From Mycolicibacterium aurum (GTDB taxonomy: Bacteria; Actinomycetota; Actinomycetes; Mycobacteriales; Mycobacteriaceae), in NCBI GenBank assembly GCA_900078775.1, contig LT549889.1, positions 5,952,001 to 6,016,000 on the forward strand: DNA of 64,000 bases, given 5' to 3'. Of the stretch, positions 8,788 to 16,679 are shown piece by piece. The notes beneath the pieces were generated by a model. It saw nothing but the letters and a program-made list of their open reading frames with translations. It was not told the DNA's origin and ran no database searches. The position numbers were made by a program, and so were the translations under genes. The number at the start of each line of letters is the position of its first letter. The first letter of the stretch is position 1.

Positions 8788-10635
8788 CTAGCTGGAGCAC
8801 TCGGGGACCGCGACGCTGGGGACTACGTCGTCGACCAAGGGTTGGACCGGGACTCTGGCAGAGCCGGATGAAATCGGTTCGGCCAATCGGAAACTCAATG
8901 TTCCAGACTGACCGGGCGGAATCGCCACCTGAATCTCAAAGGTGGGATGATTCCGTTCGGTCCCCTTGATAACGGCCACCTTCTCACCGTTGGACAGCGC
9001 GCTCTCCAACCTGGCGCCAGCAGTGCCGAGTAGGCGTACTGAAGTCACCATCGTGCCACTAGGTAACTCGATGGGGATGTCGGGGTTGAGCCCACCTGAG
9101 CCGGCCACATACTCGGGTAACGGAGTACTCGAAACGGCATTCTTCAACCGCACGGTGACGGTAGACATCCTGGTGTCACCCTCGCATCCGTCGGCGACGT
9201 ACTCGATTTCGCGTTCGAGGTAATAGTCCATCTTGTTGCCGCCGAGGTTGTTGATTACCACCTCCGCGTACGGTGCGGCGTCGTCTGGAACGATGTGTGC
9301 CAGGGGAGTCTGTTCCAGCAGTTCCTGCTCGGCCGGCACCGAACTCCAGACCGCGATCCGGCCTTCGCCGACCGCCCGGCCGAGGGCATCCAGCAGCGCA
9401 CGCGGGGATCCGACCGATGCGGTCATCTTCTCCACGACCGCGCCGGCGATGTCCTGTAGGTACTGCTTGCGCGCGGCCTGATCGGTGGGGAAGCGGGTGT
9501 AGGCCGTGGATTCGGTCAGCTCGACGACATTGTCTTTGGTGATCTGTTCACCATCCGCCAGTGTCACCGGTCCGACCGCACCCAGCATGTAGCTGAGGGC
9601 GAACGGGTCGAGCGCGATCACGCCGTCGACGTTCATCCCGGTCTGCTGGGCCCACATGGATCTCCAGATCTGGGCGGCGTACGGGAAGTGCGAGCTCAGG
9701 TTGCTGTTGCGGAAATCCCCGAACGGATTCGCGTAGCCATACATGGACTCGAATTCAGGTCCGAGATCGATTGGTGTGAACGGCTTGTCGAGTTCGGTGT
9801 TGGCGCCCAACGTATCGACAGTCCCGGTGCCGTTCTCGAACCGCAGGACGCCGAATCCGCCCAGTAGGCCACCGGTACCCCGCGCCTCGGCGTTGGTCTG
9901 AAAGGCCATGAAGTAGGTACGGGGGCCGTCAGCGCCCATCATCGGCGGCGCGAGGCGCGCGGCCAGGGCCGTATTGTCCAGCAGCCCGGTGATTTCCGCG
10001 GTCTGGTCCTGCAGCTGGGAACGGGCATCGGCGAGCAGCGAGACGAACCGGGGATCCGAGATTGCTTGGGCGTCGGTGTTGAGCTTGCTCGCGGCCTGCG
10101 AGAGCTGGCTGAGCTTGGGCTCCTCGGCGCGCAGCAGCTGCACGTCTACCCGGCTGCCCTCGATGAGGCGATCCGGGGACAGCGCGGTGCCGGCCTCGGC
10201 GGCGGGCTTCAGCACATCGGTGGCCAGTCCGAGCACGACGTCGGATATCTGTTGTCCGGTCTCGAATGGGCTGCCCAACCACGGAACGGCGGATGCGATC
10301 GCCCAGGGCAGTGCGTGGGTGGCGTCCCTGGCCTGCTGCGCGTGGAACTGCGCATGGTCGGCGAACCGCGTCGCGTCCTCGGATTTTCCCTGCTGCAGCG
10401 CGGTTTTCGCCTGCTGGGCATTGCTGCGCGCCTGTTCCAGGCCGTCCTTCGCATCGAGGCCGGTCTTGACGAGCCAGCCGCTGAAGGCCGCCACCGCCAC
10501 CAGGGCGACGCCGCTTCCCAGCAGGATCGAGCGGCGATGCCGGCGCAGGGTTGCGCTGATGTTCCCGAGTCTTGCACCTCGGTCGTCATCAGATAGGTCA
10601 CGTTCGTCATCATCGACAGGTTCGAATTTCGGCAC
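8788..10635 (-). CDS. DUF4012 domain protein, membrane anchored
   Basis: The 615-residue product starts at GTG. It has an acidic cytosolic N-terminus, one membrane helix at about 35-56 (ILLGSGVALVAVAAFSGWLV), a coiled-coil-prone Gln/Ala-rich segment at 60-110, and the DUF4012 region around TGMNVDGVIALDPFALSY. DUF4012 proteins occur in actinobacterial polysaccharide clusters and recall LytR-CpsA-Psr proteins in having an external domain on a single N-terminal anchor; a polymer-attachment role is a guess. It lies 77 bp upstream of the Wzz-kinase gene on the same strand. GC content is already higher than in the glycosyltransferase genes, so this gene may mark the edge of the transferred segment. 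Confidence 0.75.
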   Translation of the reverse strand: MPKFEPVDDDERDLSDDDRGARLGNISATLRRHRRSILLGSGVALVAVAAFSGWLVKTGLDAKDGLEQARSNAQQAKTALQQGKSEDATRFADHAQFHAQQARDATHALPWAIASAVPWLGSPFETGQQISDVVLGLATDVLKPAAEAGTALSPDRLIEGSRVDVQLLRAEEPKLSQLSQAASKLNTDAQAISDPRFVSLLADARSQLQDQTAEITGLLDNTALAARLAPPMMGADGPRTYFMAFQTNAEARGTGGLLGGFGVLRFENGTGTVDTLGANTELDKPFTPIDLGPEFESMYGYANPFGDFRNSNLSSHFPYAAQIWRSMWAQQTGMNVDGVIALDPFALSYMLGAVGPVTLADGEQITKDNVVELTESTAYTRFPTDQAARKQYLQDIAGAVVEKMTASVGSPRALLDALGRAVGEGRIAVWSSVPAEQELLEQTPLAHIVPDDAAPYAEVVINNLGGNKMDYYLEREIEYVADGCEGDTRMSTVTVRLKNAVSSTPLPEYVAGSGGLNPDIPIELPSGTMVTSVRLLGTAGARLESALSNGEKVAVIKGTERNHPTFEIQVAIPPGQSGTLSFRLAEPISSGSARVPVQPLVDDVVPSVAVPECSS

Positions 10636-10656
10636 TCAGCGCGCTTTCAAATCAGA

Positions 10657-10687
10657 CGGCGCGGATCCGAACAACGGATCCGCGCCG
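10657..10687 (-). terminator. hairpin after secreted protein gene
   Basis: Perfect 13-bp arms (CGGCGCGGATCCG and its complement) flank the 5-nt loop AACAA, 30 bp past the stop of the secreted-protein gene. There is no U-tract, as is common for mycobacterial intrinsic terminators. It separates this gene from the DUF4012 gene on the same strand. Confidence 0.6.
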
Positions 10688-10716
10688 GCGATGTCAATTC
10701 AGTACAGGGCCCAAAC

Positions 10717-11187
10717 TTAGTTGCAGCCTCGTCCGACGGAAAGGCTCGTGGTGCCGTACGGCCCGACCTTCACCGAGGCGCCCAGGAAGCAGGCTTCGAA
10801 GTTCAGGTTCTGGGTGAACCAGCTGTAGGCCGGCTTGAGGAACCCGGGTACCAAGCTGAGCGGGGTGAAGGTGAGGATGGTCGCCCGCGCCGGCGGGTTC
10901 GGGTTGGCCGGACCGATCCACCACAGATCGTTCTGGAAGATGCTCCGGACGACGCTGCCCGGTGTGGCGGAGGCGCCGACGGCCGTCGGCGCGAAAGCGG
11001 TGGCGCAGGGGGTGCCGCTGACCGTGACGCAGTCGGTGTCATCGGTCTGGCCGATCTGGCCGCCGACCACGCCGATGGGCGCCGGGGCGGGCTGGGCGTT
11101 CGCGACCGTCACGGGTGCGAGCGTTGCTGCAGCGGCCATGGCTCCGGTCGCGATACCGATGTTGATTTTGCGGGCTAGAGCTGACAT
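10717..11187 (-). CDS. secreted four-cysteine protein, paralogue A
   Basis: The 156-residue product has a Sec signal peptide: basic MSALARKINIG, an Ala-rich core, and likely cleavage after VANA at about residue 31. The mature part has four cysteines (DCVTVSGTPC, EACF, and GRGCN at the C-terminus), probably two disulfides. A conserved core is RATILTFTPLSLVPGFLKPA followed by YSWFT. I recognise no named family. The paralogue at 11858-12319 shares the signal peptide, cysteines, core and GRGCN end, so the pair arose by tandem duplication. It is probably a cell-envelope or secreted protein of mycobacteria; function unknown. ATG start. Confidence 0.7.
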   Translation of the reverse strand: MSALARKINIGIATGAMAAAATLAPVTVANAQPAPAPIGVVGGQIGQTDDTDCVTVSGTPCATAFAPTAVGASATPGSVVRSIFQNDLWWIGPANPNPPARATILTFTPLSLVPGFLKPAYSWFTQNLNFEACFLGASVKVGPYGTTSLSVGRGCN

Positions 11188-11804
11188 AAGTCCCCCTGTA
11201 TTGACCTGAAGTTGTGAAAAGCATCCCAGAGGTGCAGGTGCCTGTCAACACATCGCTGCAGCTAGCAGGCTATGTTTTCGTCGGAAAGTGGACGAAACGA
11301 GTCGTTCATATGAATGCAATGGATAGCTGAAATTTGCGTACAGATAATTCTCAATAGCCGCGTGGTCGGCCCGATTATTGCTGAATCAAAGCGTCGTGCT
11401 GATTGTTCGCTGGCGACAGTGGCTGTCGCTCATGTTGCCCAAATCGCGCTCGTATGACGCTTTTGGGCCATCTATGCAGGTAGGTAACCTAAACAGTTAG
11501 ATCGTGTTCGTAACCACAACTGCGGGCGGCTGGAACGTCCAATGCTGAGGCCGCCACATATTGACGTTGCTGTCGATACCAGGCCGGGCGCACGGCTGGC
11601 TTCCGGCCCGTCGCTACAACAACCCTGGGCGGTGCTTGCGCTGGATCGGCTTGCGGACGGCATACATCAGCGGGTGCTCAGCGAGAGAAGTCAGTGCGGT
11701 CATGAGCGCGCCTCGCACGAGCGCTATCGCTCCGGATCTGAGTCTGCGCCGTGGTGGCGGTCGTGGACGCCTACCGACCCAGGCAAGAAGGCCACGCCCA
11801 AAGC
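11188..11804. other. 617-bp region upstream of secreted paralogue A
   Basis: No convincing gene is present; short frames here overlap one another and lack ribosome sites. The region matches the upstream region of paralogue B in short co-linear blocks: GCCTGTCAACACATC at 11240-11254, GATTGTTCGCTGGC at 11401-11414, and ATTGACGTTGCTGTC at 11560-11574. It probably holds the promoter and 5' leader of paralogue A. The conserved ATTGACGTTGCTGTC block contains a TTGACG -35-like hexamer, but in the orientation pointing away from the gene. Confidence 0.5.
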
Positions 11805-11841
11805 CTGAATCCCGCACCACTACAGGTGATGCGGGATTCAG
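11805..11841 (-). terminator. hairpin after secreted paralogue B
   Basis: Perfect 12-bp arms CTGAATCCCGCA and TGCGGGATTCAG flank a 13-nt loop, 17 bp downstream of the paralogue B stop. This is consistent with a transcription terminator. No T-tract follows. Confidence 0.55.
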
Positions 11842-11857
11842 AAGGAAAGCTGGCGGG

Positions 11858-12319
11858 TTAGTTGCAGCCGCGTCCGACGGACAGCTTGGTGGTGCCGTAG
11901 GGGCCCAGCGTCGCGGTGAGCCCGAAGACGCAGAGTTCCACGTCCCATTTCGCGGTGAACCAACTGAAGGCCGGCTTGAAGAAGTCCGGCACCAGGCTCA
12001 GCGGGGTGAACTCGAAGATGGTGGCGCGGGGCTTGTCGTTCGCGCGACCGAGCCACCACAGCTTGTTCTGGATGAGGTTGTCGGGGAAGCCCGGGTCGGC
12101 GGCCGCGGCCTGTATCGCGGCGGCACTCGGCAGGCCGATCGGCGCGCACGAGGTGGTCGCGGTCGGCACACACTGCGCCGATCCGATCTGGGAGCCCAGC
12201 GAGCCGACGGATGGGGTCCCGGTGTCGGCGGTGGCGACCGACGTCGGCATGAAGGTTGCTGCAGCAGCGATTGCGCCGGCCGCCAGGCCGACATTGATTT
12301 TCCGAGCGACGGCGGACAT
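11858..12319 (-). CDS. secreted four-cysteine protein, paralogue B
   Basis: The 153-residue product has a Sec signal peptide (MSAVARKINVGLAAGAIAAA, likely cleavage after VATA near residue 31). The mature domain has four cysteines (QCVPTATTSC, ELCVF, GRGCN) and the core RATIFEFTPLSLVPDFFKPA followed by FSWFT. It is clearly paralogous to 10717-11187, with the strongest similarity in the last 80 residues. The middle Trp-rich segment (NKLWWLGRAN) is also shared. No known family is recognised. The protein is expected to be exported. Its 5' flank carries the same short conserved blocks as paralogue A, so the duplication included regulatory DNA. Function unknown. Confidence 0.7.
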   Translation of the reverse strand: MSAVARKINVGLAAGAIAAAATFMPTSVATADTGTPSVGSLGSQIGSAQCVPTATTSCAPIGLPSAAAIQAAAADPGFPDNLIQNKLWWLGRANDKPRATIFEFTPLSLVPDFFKPAFSWFTAKWDVELCVFGLTATLGPYGTTKLSVGRGCN

Positions 12320-12806
12320 GTGTCTCCCTCAATTGCCGAAATGTGGGCAAAGCATCACAGACCGACGAGCGCCTGTCAACACATCTTCCCAGTTCACGCG
12401 GTAGATTCTGGACGAACTGGCCACTGGGCGCAGCGCGTGGCGGCTACGCCAACTTTTCATCTGCAAAGGCATTTTCTTCGCTCGAAATCGCCGATCGGTA
12501 CGCGAACGCGGCGTCTCGGGATTGTTCGCTGGCCACCCTCGCGTCGGCGACTCCACGTGCGTCGGTCTTTGCTGTATTTACGGATGTGTCTATTGATGCA
12601 GGTAGTGGCGCTGCTCGGGTGGCTGCACGGCTCCGCTCAAATCGCCGCGACCCTGGCCGGAAACGGTCCCGTCGGCGGCGGTGCGGGACCCATCCGCGCC
12701 AGTTATTGACGTTGCTGTCAACATGCGCCACCACTGCGCCCGTCCGCAAACAGCGACGTAACGCGCTACCGAAATGGCCCGCTAGCGAAAAGCGTTGCCG
12801 TGCCGC
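12320..12806. other. 487-bp region upstream of secreted paralogue B
   Basis: No gene is supported here. Three blocks shared with the paralogue A flank lie in the same order and at similar distances from the start codon: 12371-12385, 12520-12533 and 12705-12719. Between them the sequence has diverged. It probably contains the promoter and leader of paralogue B and the 3' end of the EEP hydrolase transcript. Confidence 0.5.
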
Positions 12807-13739
12807 TCAGCCCAGCACCACGGTGGCCGCCAACGCCAGATGGTCGGACCCGGCGACGGGCACCGTGCGCAGCGACGTCGTCGTCGCATCCCGGGTCAGG
12901 ATGTGATCGACCGCCAGAAACGGCGGGACCGGAATGTGGGTGGGGTAGGTCCGGGTCAGCCCCGCATTGGCCTGCGCCGCTCCGTCGCGGTAGCCGTCGC
13001 GCAGCAGTCGGCGGAACTCGCGGACATCGGGGGTGGCGTTGAGGTCGCTGCCGACCACCACCGGACCGGTCCTCGGCAGAGCCGACAGCGCCGGCCCCAG
13101 TCGGCGGATCTCGTCGAGCCAGGAACCGAAAGCCGAACGTGGCGGCGGCATATGGGTCGAGACCACCGTCAGCTCGGCTCCGGGCGCCCGGACCCGGGCA
13201 TGGATGAAGCCCCGGCTGAAACTCTCATCGCTGCCGGAGTCGACGATCGGGTGCCGACTCCATATCCCGACCCCGGCGGCCTTGTCCCGTGGACGCACCA
13301 TCGCATAGGGGAAATCGGTTGCCAGCAAGGGGGATAGCGCTGCCGCACAGTCTCCGGTGAGTTCCTGGACGGCCAGGATATCGGCGTGCTCGACGGCCAG
13401 TCGGGCCACCGCTGCGGGATCGGCCCGACCGAGATAGAGATTGGCCGACACGACCCGCACCGTGGCGCCGGGCCCGGGCGTGCGGCCACCGAGATACCAG
13501 GGCAGGTGCCCGGCCACCGCTGCGATCGTCAGCGCCGCCGCGATCGCGGCCGGTATCCAATGCCCGGACAGCCCGAAAGCCAGCAGCGCCAACCCGGCGG
13601 CCGGCATCAGATACGGGGACAGCGCCGCGGTGGCCACCACCCAGCGATTCAGCGCCGCCAGGTTGCGGGCCACCAGCGCACCGGCGGCGACCAGCAGCAG
13701 CAGCCAACCCAGCACCAGCATCAGCGGACATCCCGGCAC
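12807..13739 (-). CDS. endonuclease/exonuclease/phosphatase-fold protein, membrane anchored
   Basis: The protein is 310 residues from a GTG at 13739 (an ATG at 13721 would give 304). It has two or three N-terminal hydrophobic helices (residues 7-80) and then an EEP (DNase I-like) domain. Catalytic motifs are visible in order: VVSANLYLG (Asn), AVQELTGD (metal Glu), VVSTHMPPP (His), VVGSDLNATPD (Asp/Asn pair), AVDHILT and AGSDHLAL (Asp-His pair). All key residues of the fold are present, so it should be active as a metal-dependent phosphodiesterase or phosphatase facing the outside. The substrate (nucleic acid, phosphoinositide or lipid) cannot be told. It lies 31 bp downstream of the mmaA4-like gene on the same strand. 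Confidence 0.8.
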   Translation of the reverse strand: MPGCPLMLVLGWLLLLVAAGALVARNLAALNRWVVATAALSPYLMPAAGLALLAFGLSGHWIPAAIAAALTIAAVAGHLPWYLGGRTPGPGATVRVVSANLYLGRADPAAVARLAVEHADILAVQELTGDCAAALSPLLATDFPYAMVRPRDKAAGVGIWSRHPIVDSGSDESFSRGFIHARVRAPGAELTVVSTHMPPPRSAFGSWLDEIRRLGPALSALPRTGPVVVGSDLNATPDVREFRRLLRDGYRDGAAQANAGLTRTYPTHIPVPPFLAVDHILTRDATTTSLRTVPVAGSDHLALAATVVLG

Positions 13740-13770
13740 AGGGGTAACCCGCTGTGCTGCAACGGAAGAA

Positions 13771-14655
13771 CTACTGCTTGATGTAGGTCACCAGGCTGAC
13801 GTCGAGCGACTCGTCCAGGTAGTAGTACTGGCAGCCGGTCAGGTAGCGCATGTAGTCGTTGTAGTGCTGCTCGCCGGCGGCGGCGATCGCCTGCTCCTTG
13901 TGCTGCTCCAGGCGGGCGGCCCAGATGCCCAGGGTCTTGATGTAATGGTTGCGCAGCGACAGCGGCTCGGGCACGGTGAAGCCGGCCTTCTCGCCGTGCT
14001 CCACCAGCATCTTGGTGCTCGGGATCCGGCCGCCGGGGAAGATCACCTCGGCCATGAACTTGGCGAACCGGGCCAACTCGAAGGTCAGCTTCTTGCCGCG
14101 CGCCCGCAGATCGTCGGGGTGGTACCCGCAGCTGCTCTGGATGGTCATCCGGCCGTCCGCGGGCAGGATCTCGTAGGAGTTCTTGAAGAACTGGTCGAAG
14201 CGCTCGAACCCGAAGTGCTCGATGGCCTCGATGGAGACGATCCGGTCGACGGGGGAGTGGAACTGCTCCCAGCCCTCGAGGCGGACCTCGAAGCTGCGCT
14301 CGCTGTCGATGCCGCCGAGCAGCTGCTCGCAGTAGGCCTTCTGGTTCTTGCTCAGCGTCAGGCCGATGACGTTGACGTCGTACTTCTCCATCGCGCGCTG
14401 CAGCGTCAGGCCCCAGCCGCAGCCGACCTCCAGCAGGGTCATGCCGGGCTTGAGGTCGAGCCGGTCCAGGTGCTGGTCGACATTGGCGATCTGGGCCTCC
14501 GACAGCGTGGCGCTGGGGCCGGTGAAGTAGGCGCAGCTGTACTTGCGGGTCGGATCCTGGAAGACGCCGAAGAAATCGTCGGACAGGTCGTAGTGCGCCT
14601 GGATGTCCTCGAAGTGCGGTCGCAGCTCCGCAGTGCCGGTTGAGTTGTCAGACAT
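13771..14655 (-). CDS. mmaA4: mycolic acid methyltransferase, MmaA4-like
   Basis: The 294-residue protein starts at the ATG giving MSDNSTG; longer frames upstream are not conserved. It belongs to the SAM-dependent cyclopropane-mycolate synthase family: YSCAYF near the N-terminus, SAM motif EVGCGWGLTLQRAMEKY, IGLTLSKNQ, and the catalytic-region IEAIEHFGFERF. The segment ADGRMTIQSS and the end SLVTYIKQ resemble M. tuberculosis MmaA4, which makes the hydroxymycolate precursor of keto- and methoxymycolates. Confidence in the family is very high, but the product (hydroxy, methoxy or cyclopropane) is not certain from sequence. It follows the MmaA2-like gene on the same strand after a 173-bp gap with no gene. 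Confidence 0.85.
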   Translation of the reverse strand: MSDNSTGTAELRPHFEDIQAHYDLSDDFFGVFQDPTRKYSCAYFTGPSATLSEAQIANVDQHLDRLDLKPGMTLLEVGCGWGLTLQRAMEKYDVNVIGLTLSKNQKAYCEQLLGGIDSERSFEVRLEGWEQFHSPVDRIVSIEAIEHFGFERFDQFFKNSYEILPADGRMTIQSSCGYHPDDLRARGKKLTFELARFAKFMAEVIFPGGRIPSTKMLVEHGEKAGFTVPEPLSLRNHYIKTLGIWAARLEQHKEQAIAAAGEQHYNDYMRYLTGCQYYYLDESLDVSLVTYIKQ

Positions 14656-14828
14656 GAAAGCGCTTGCCCTCTCCATCGTGCACTGCGGTGCGCACCGTGT
14701 TCCGGTGTCCACTTGACGCGGAACCCTACCCGCAGCAATGCCGTTCCCGCGGGATGCCCGCAGCGTGTCATCTATCCCTGCGCAGGCCCTGTCTTGACCG
14801 GCGAGGGGCGAACTTTGAAGTTGTCGAA

Positions 14829-15701
14829 CTACTTGGTCATCGTGAACTGGTTGACATCGATGTAGCCCACCCGAAAGCCGTTCGCGCATCCGGTCAGATA
14901 GCGCATGTAGCGCTGATAAACCTCTTCTGACTGCACGGCGACGGCCTCGTCTCTATGAGACTCTAGCGCCTCGGCCCAGTGGTCCAGCGTCCGTGCGTAG
15001 TGGAACCGCAGGGACTGGCGCAGCGTCGTGGTGAACCCGGCGGGGCTGGCGTGCTCCTCCACTTTCTCGATCGAGGGCAGCCGGCCGCCCGGGAAAATCT
15101 CGGTCAGGATGAACTTGACGAATCTGGCAACTTCGAACGTCAGCGGAATACCCTCGTCGATCAGCTGCTGAAACGTCTTGCCGCAAATCGTGTGCAGCAG
15201 CATGACACCGTCGTCCGGCAAAACGCTGTGCGCCATCTCGAAGAACGCGTCGTAGCGTTCGAATCCGAAGTGCTCGAACGCGCCGATCGACACGATCCGG
15301 TCGACGGGCTCGTCGAACTCCTCCCAGCCCTTGAGCAGGACGCGCATCTGGCGTGGGCTGTCCGAGCGGGCGAACTCGCGCTCGACGAACGCCTGCTGGT
15401 TCTCGCTCAGCGTCAGCCCGATGACGTTGACGTCGTAGCGCTCCACGGCGCGGCGCATGGTCGCTCCCCAGCCGCACCCGATGTCGAGCAGCGTCATGCC
15501 CGGCTGCAGGCCCAACTTGCCCAGCGACAGATCGATCTTGGCCAGCTGGGCCTGCTCCAGCGTCATATCGTCGCGCTCGAAGTACGCGCAGCTGTAGGTC
15601 CGGGTCGGGTCCAGGAACAATGCGAAGAACTCGTCGGACAGGTCATAGTGCGCCTGCACGTCGGAAAAGTTCGGCTTCAGCTTTGCTTTGCGTTCGGTCA
15701 T
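14829..15701 (-). CDS. mmaA2: cyclopropane mycolic acid synthase, MmaA2-like
   Basis: The 290-residue SAM-dependent enzyme starts at ATG 15701 (MTERKAK). Family motifs are YSCAYFERDDMTLEQAQ, SAM-binding DIGCGWGATMRRAVERY, IGLTLSENQ, and IGAFEHFGFERY with the active-site His-Phe-Gly. The C-terminus VGYIDVNQFTMTK is that of the MmaA1/MmaA2/CmaA group, and the central DDGVMLLHTICG and IFPGGRLPSIE segments favour MmaA2 (cyclopropanation of meromycolate double bonds). Only two of the four mmaA genes found together in M. tuberculosis are present, so this enzyme may act on several positions. Cytosolic, on meromycolyl-AcpM. Confidence 0.82.
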   Translation of the reverse strand: MTERKAKLKPNFSDVQAHYDLSDEFFALFLDPTRTYSCAYFERDDMTLEQAQLAKIDLSLGKLGLQPGMTLLDIGCGWGATMRRAVERYDVNVIGLTLSENQQAFVEREFARSDSPRQMRVLLKGWEEFDEPVDRIVSIGAFEHFGFERYDAFFEMAHSVLPDDGVMLLHTICGKTFQQLIDEGIPLTFEVARFVKFILTEIFPGGRLPSIEKVEEHASPAGFTTTLRQSLRFHYARTLDHWAEALESHRDEAVAVQSEEVYQRYMRYLTGCANGFRVGYIDVNQFTMTK

Positions 15702-15782
15702 ACGCGCCCCCACGGCGACCTTGGTGCATGTCCCGATCAACGGTGAGCGGGCTTGCGGGGGATGCTACGCCCGTAGCGCGGC

Positions 15783-16679
15783 TTACGCCGAGAAGTTCGT
15801 CTTGAGTTCGCCGATGATGTCGTCCCACAACGGTTCCGGCAGGTCGTGGCCCATGCCGTCGAACAGCACCAACCTTGCTCCGGGGATGGCGCGCGCGATC
15901 GCCCGGCCACCAGAGGGGCGCATCAGCCGGTCGGCCTTGCCGTGGATGACCACCGTCGGGGCGGTGGTGGCCCGGTTGTAGCGGCGCAGGCTGCCGCTGC
16001 CCAGGATGGCCGCGAACTGCCGGCCGACCCCGGCGGGGTAGTAGGACCGCTCGAAGCTCTCCAGCGCGTCGGCGCGGATCCGGTCCTCGGGTGCGGGGTA
16101 GCCGGGGCTGCCGATGATCCGCGAGACCCGGATCGAGTTCTCGATGATCGCGTCGGGGCTGGGGTCGACGGGCTTCTGCAGCAGTGCGAGCAGTTGCCGC
16201 GGCCCGGGCGGCGGCAACAGCGCCTGGTTGTTGGAGGAGAAGATCACCCCCAGCGAGCGGGTCCGGGCGGCGTGCCGCGCGGCGAACACCTGGGCGATCA
16301 TCCCGCCCATCGAGCCGCCGACGATGTGCGCGCGGTCCAGCCCCAGATGGTCCAGCAGGGCCGCCGAGTCGTCGGCCATGTCCTCCAGCGTGTAGGCCGC
16401 GGGACTCTTGACGCCGACGAGGGAACGCGCCATCCGCGGTGCCAGCGCGGCCCCGCTGTGCGCACCGGGCAGCTTCGAGGACAGCCCGACGTCACGGTTG
16501 TCGAACCGGATGACGCGCAGGCCCTGGTTGACCAGCCTCTCGCAGAACCCCTTGCGCCACAACAACAGTTGCGCGCCGAGGCCCATGACCAGCAGGACCG
16601 GCGGGTCGCCCTCGTTGCCGAAATCCTCGTAGACGATGTCCAGGTCGCCGGACTTCGCGGCGCCGGTGCGCACCCTCAT
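15783..16679 (-). CDS. lipG: alpha/beta hydrolase, LipG-like
   Basis: The 298-residue protein starts at ATG 16679, which overlaps the stop of the ABC1 kinase gene (ATGA) and indicates translational coupling. The alpha/beta-hydrolase elements are an oxyanion stretch LLVMGLGAQLLLW, FDNRDVGLSS, the nucleophile elbow GGSMGGM with Ser, and a C-terminal GMGHDLPEP His. The order ABC1 kinase, lipG, mmaA is the one known from M. tuberculosis (Rv0647c-Rv0646c-Rv0645c), where LipG is an esterase/phospholipase-like enzyme. Its placement suggests a link to mycolate or envelope lipid metabolism, but the natural substrate is not established here. No signal peptide. Confidence 0.85.
   Translation of the reverse strand: MRVRTGAAKSGDLDIVYEDFGNEGDPPVLLVMGLGAQLLLWRKGFCERLVNQGLRVIRFDNRDVGLSSKLPGAHSGAALAPRMARSLVGVKSPAAYTLEDMADDSAALLDHLGLDRAHIVGGSMGGMIAQVFAARHAARTRSLGVIFSSNNQALLPPPGPRQLLALLQKPVDPSPDAIIENSIRVSRIIGSPGYPAPEDRIRADALESFERSYYPAGVGRQFAAILGSGSLRRYNRATTAPTVVIHGKADRLMRPSGGRAIARAIPGARLVLFDGMGHDLPEPLWDDIIGELKTNFSA

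Noticed and set aside
12490..12520. possible third copy of the DUF559 hairpin (GATCGGTACGCGAACG)
   Set aside because: Only about 12 bases match one arm. No complementary left arm exists within the expected distance, and no DUF559 gene is nearby.
11561..12709. 382-codon plus-strand frame across secreted paralogue B
   Set aside because: It lies antisense to a gene with signal peptide and paralogue, has no ribosome site, and its translation is Arg/Gly-rich without motifs.
13786..13880. GTAGTAGTAC-like runs near the end of mmaA4 as further palindrome array copies
   Set aside because: They are in-frame Tyr codons of the gene (antisense view) and lack the GGTACTACC palindromic unit.
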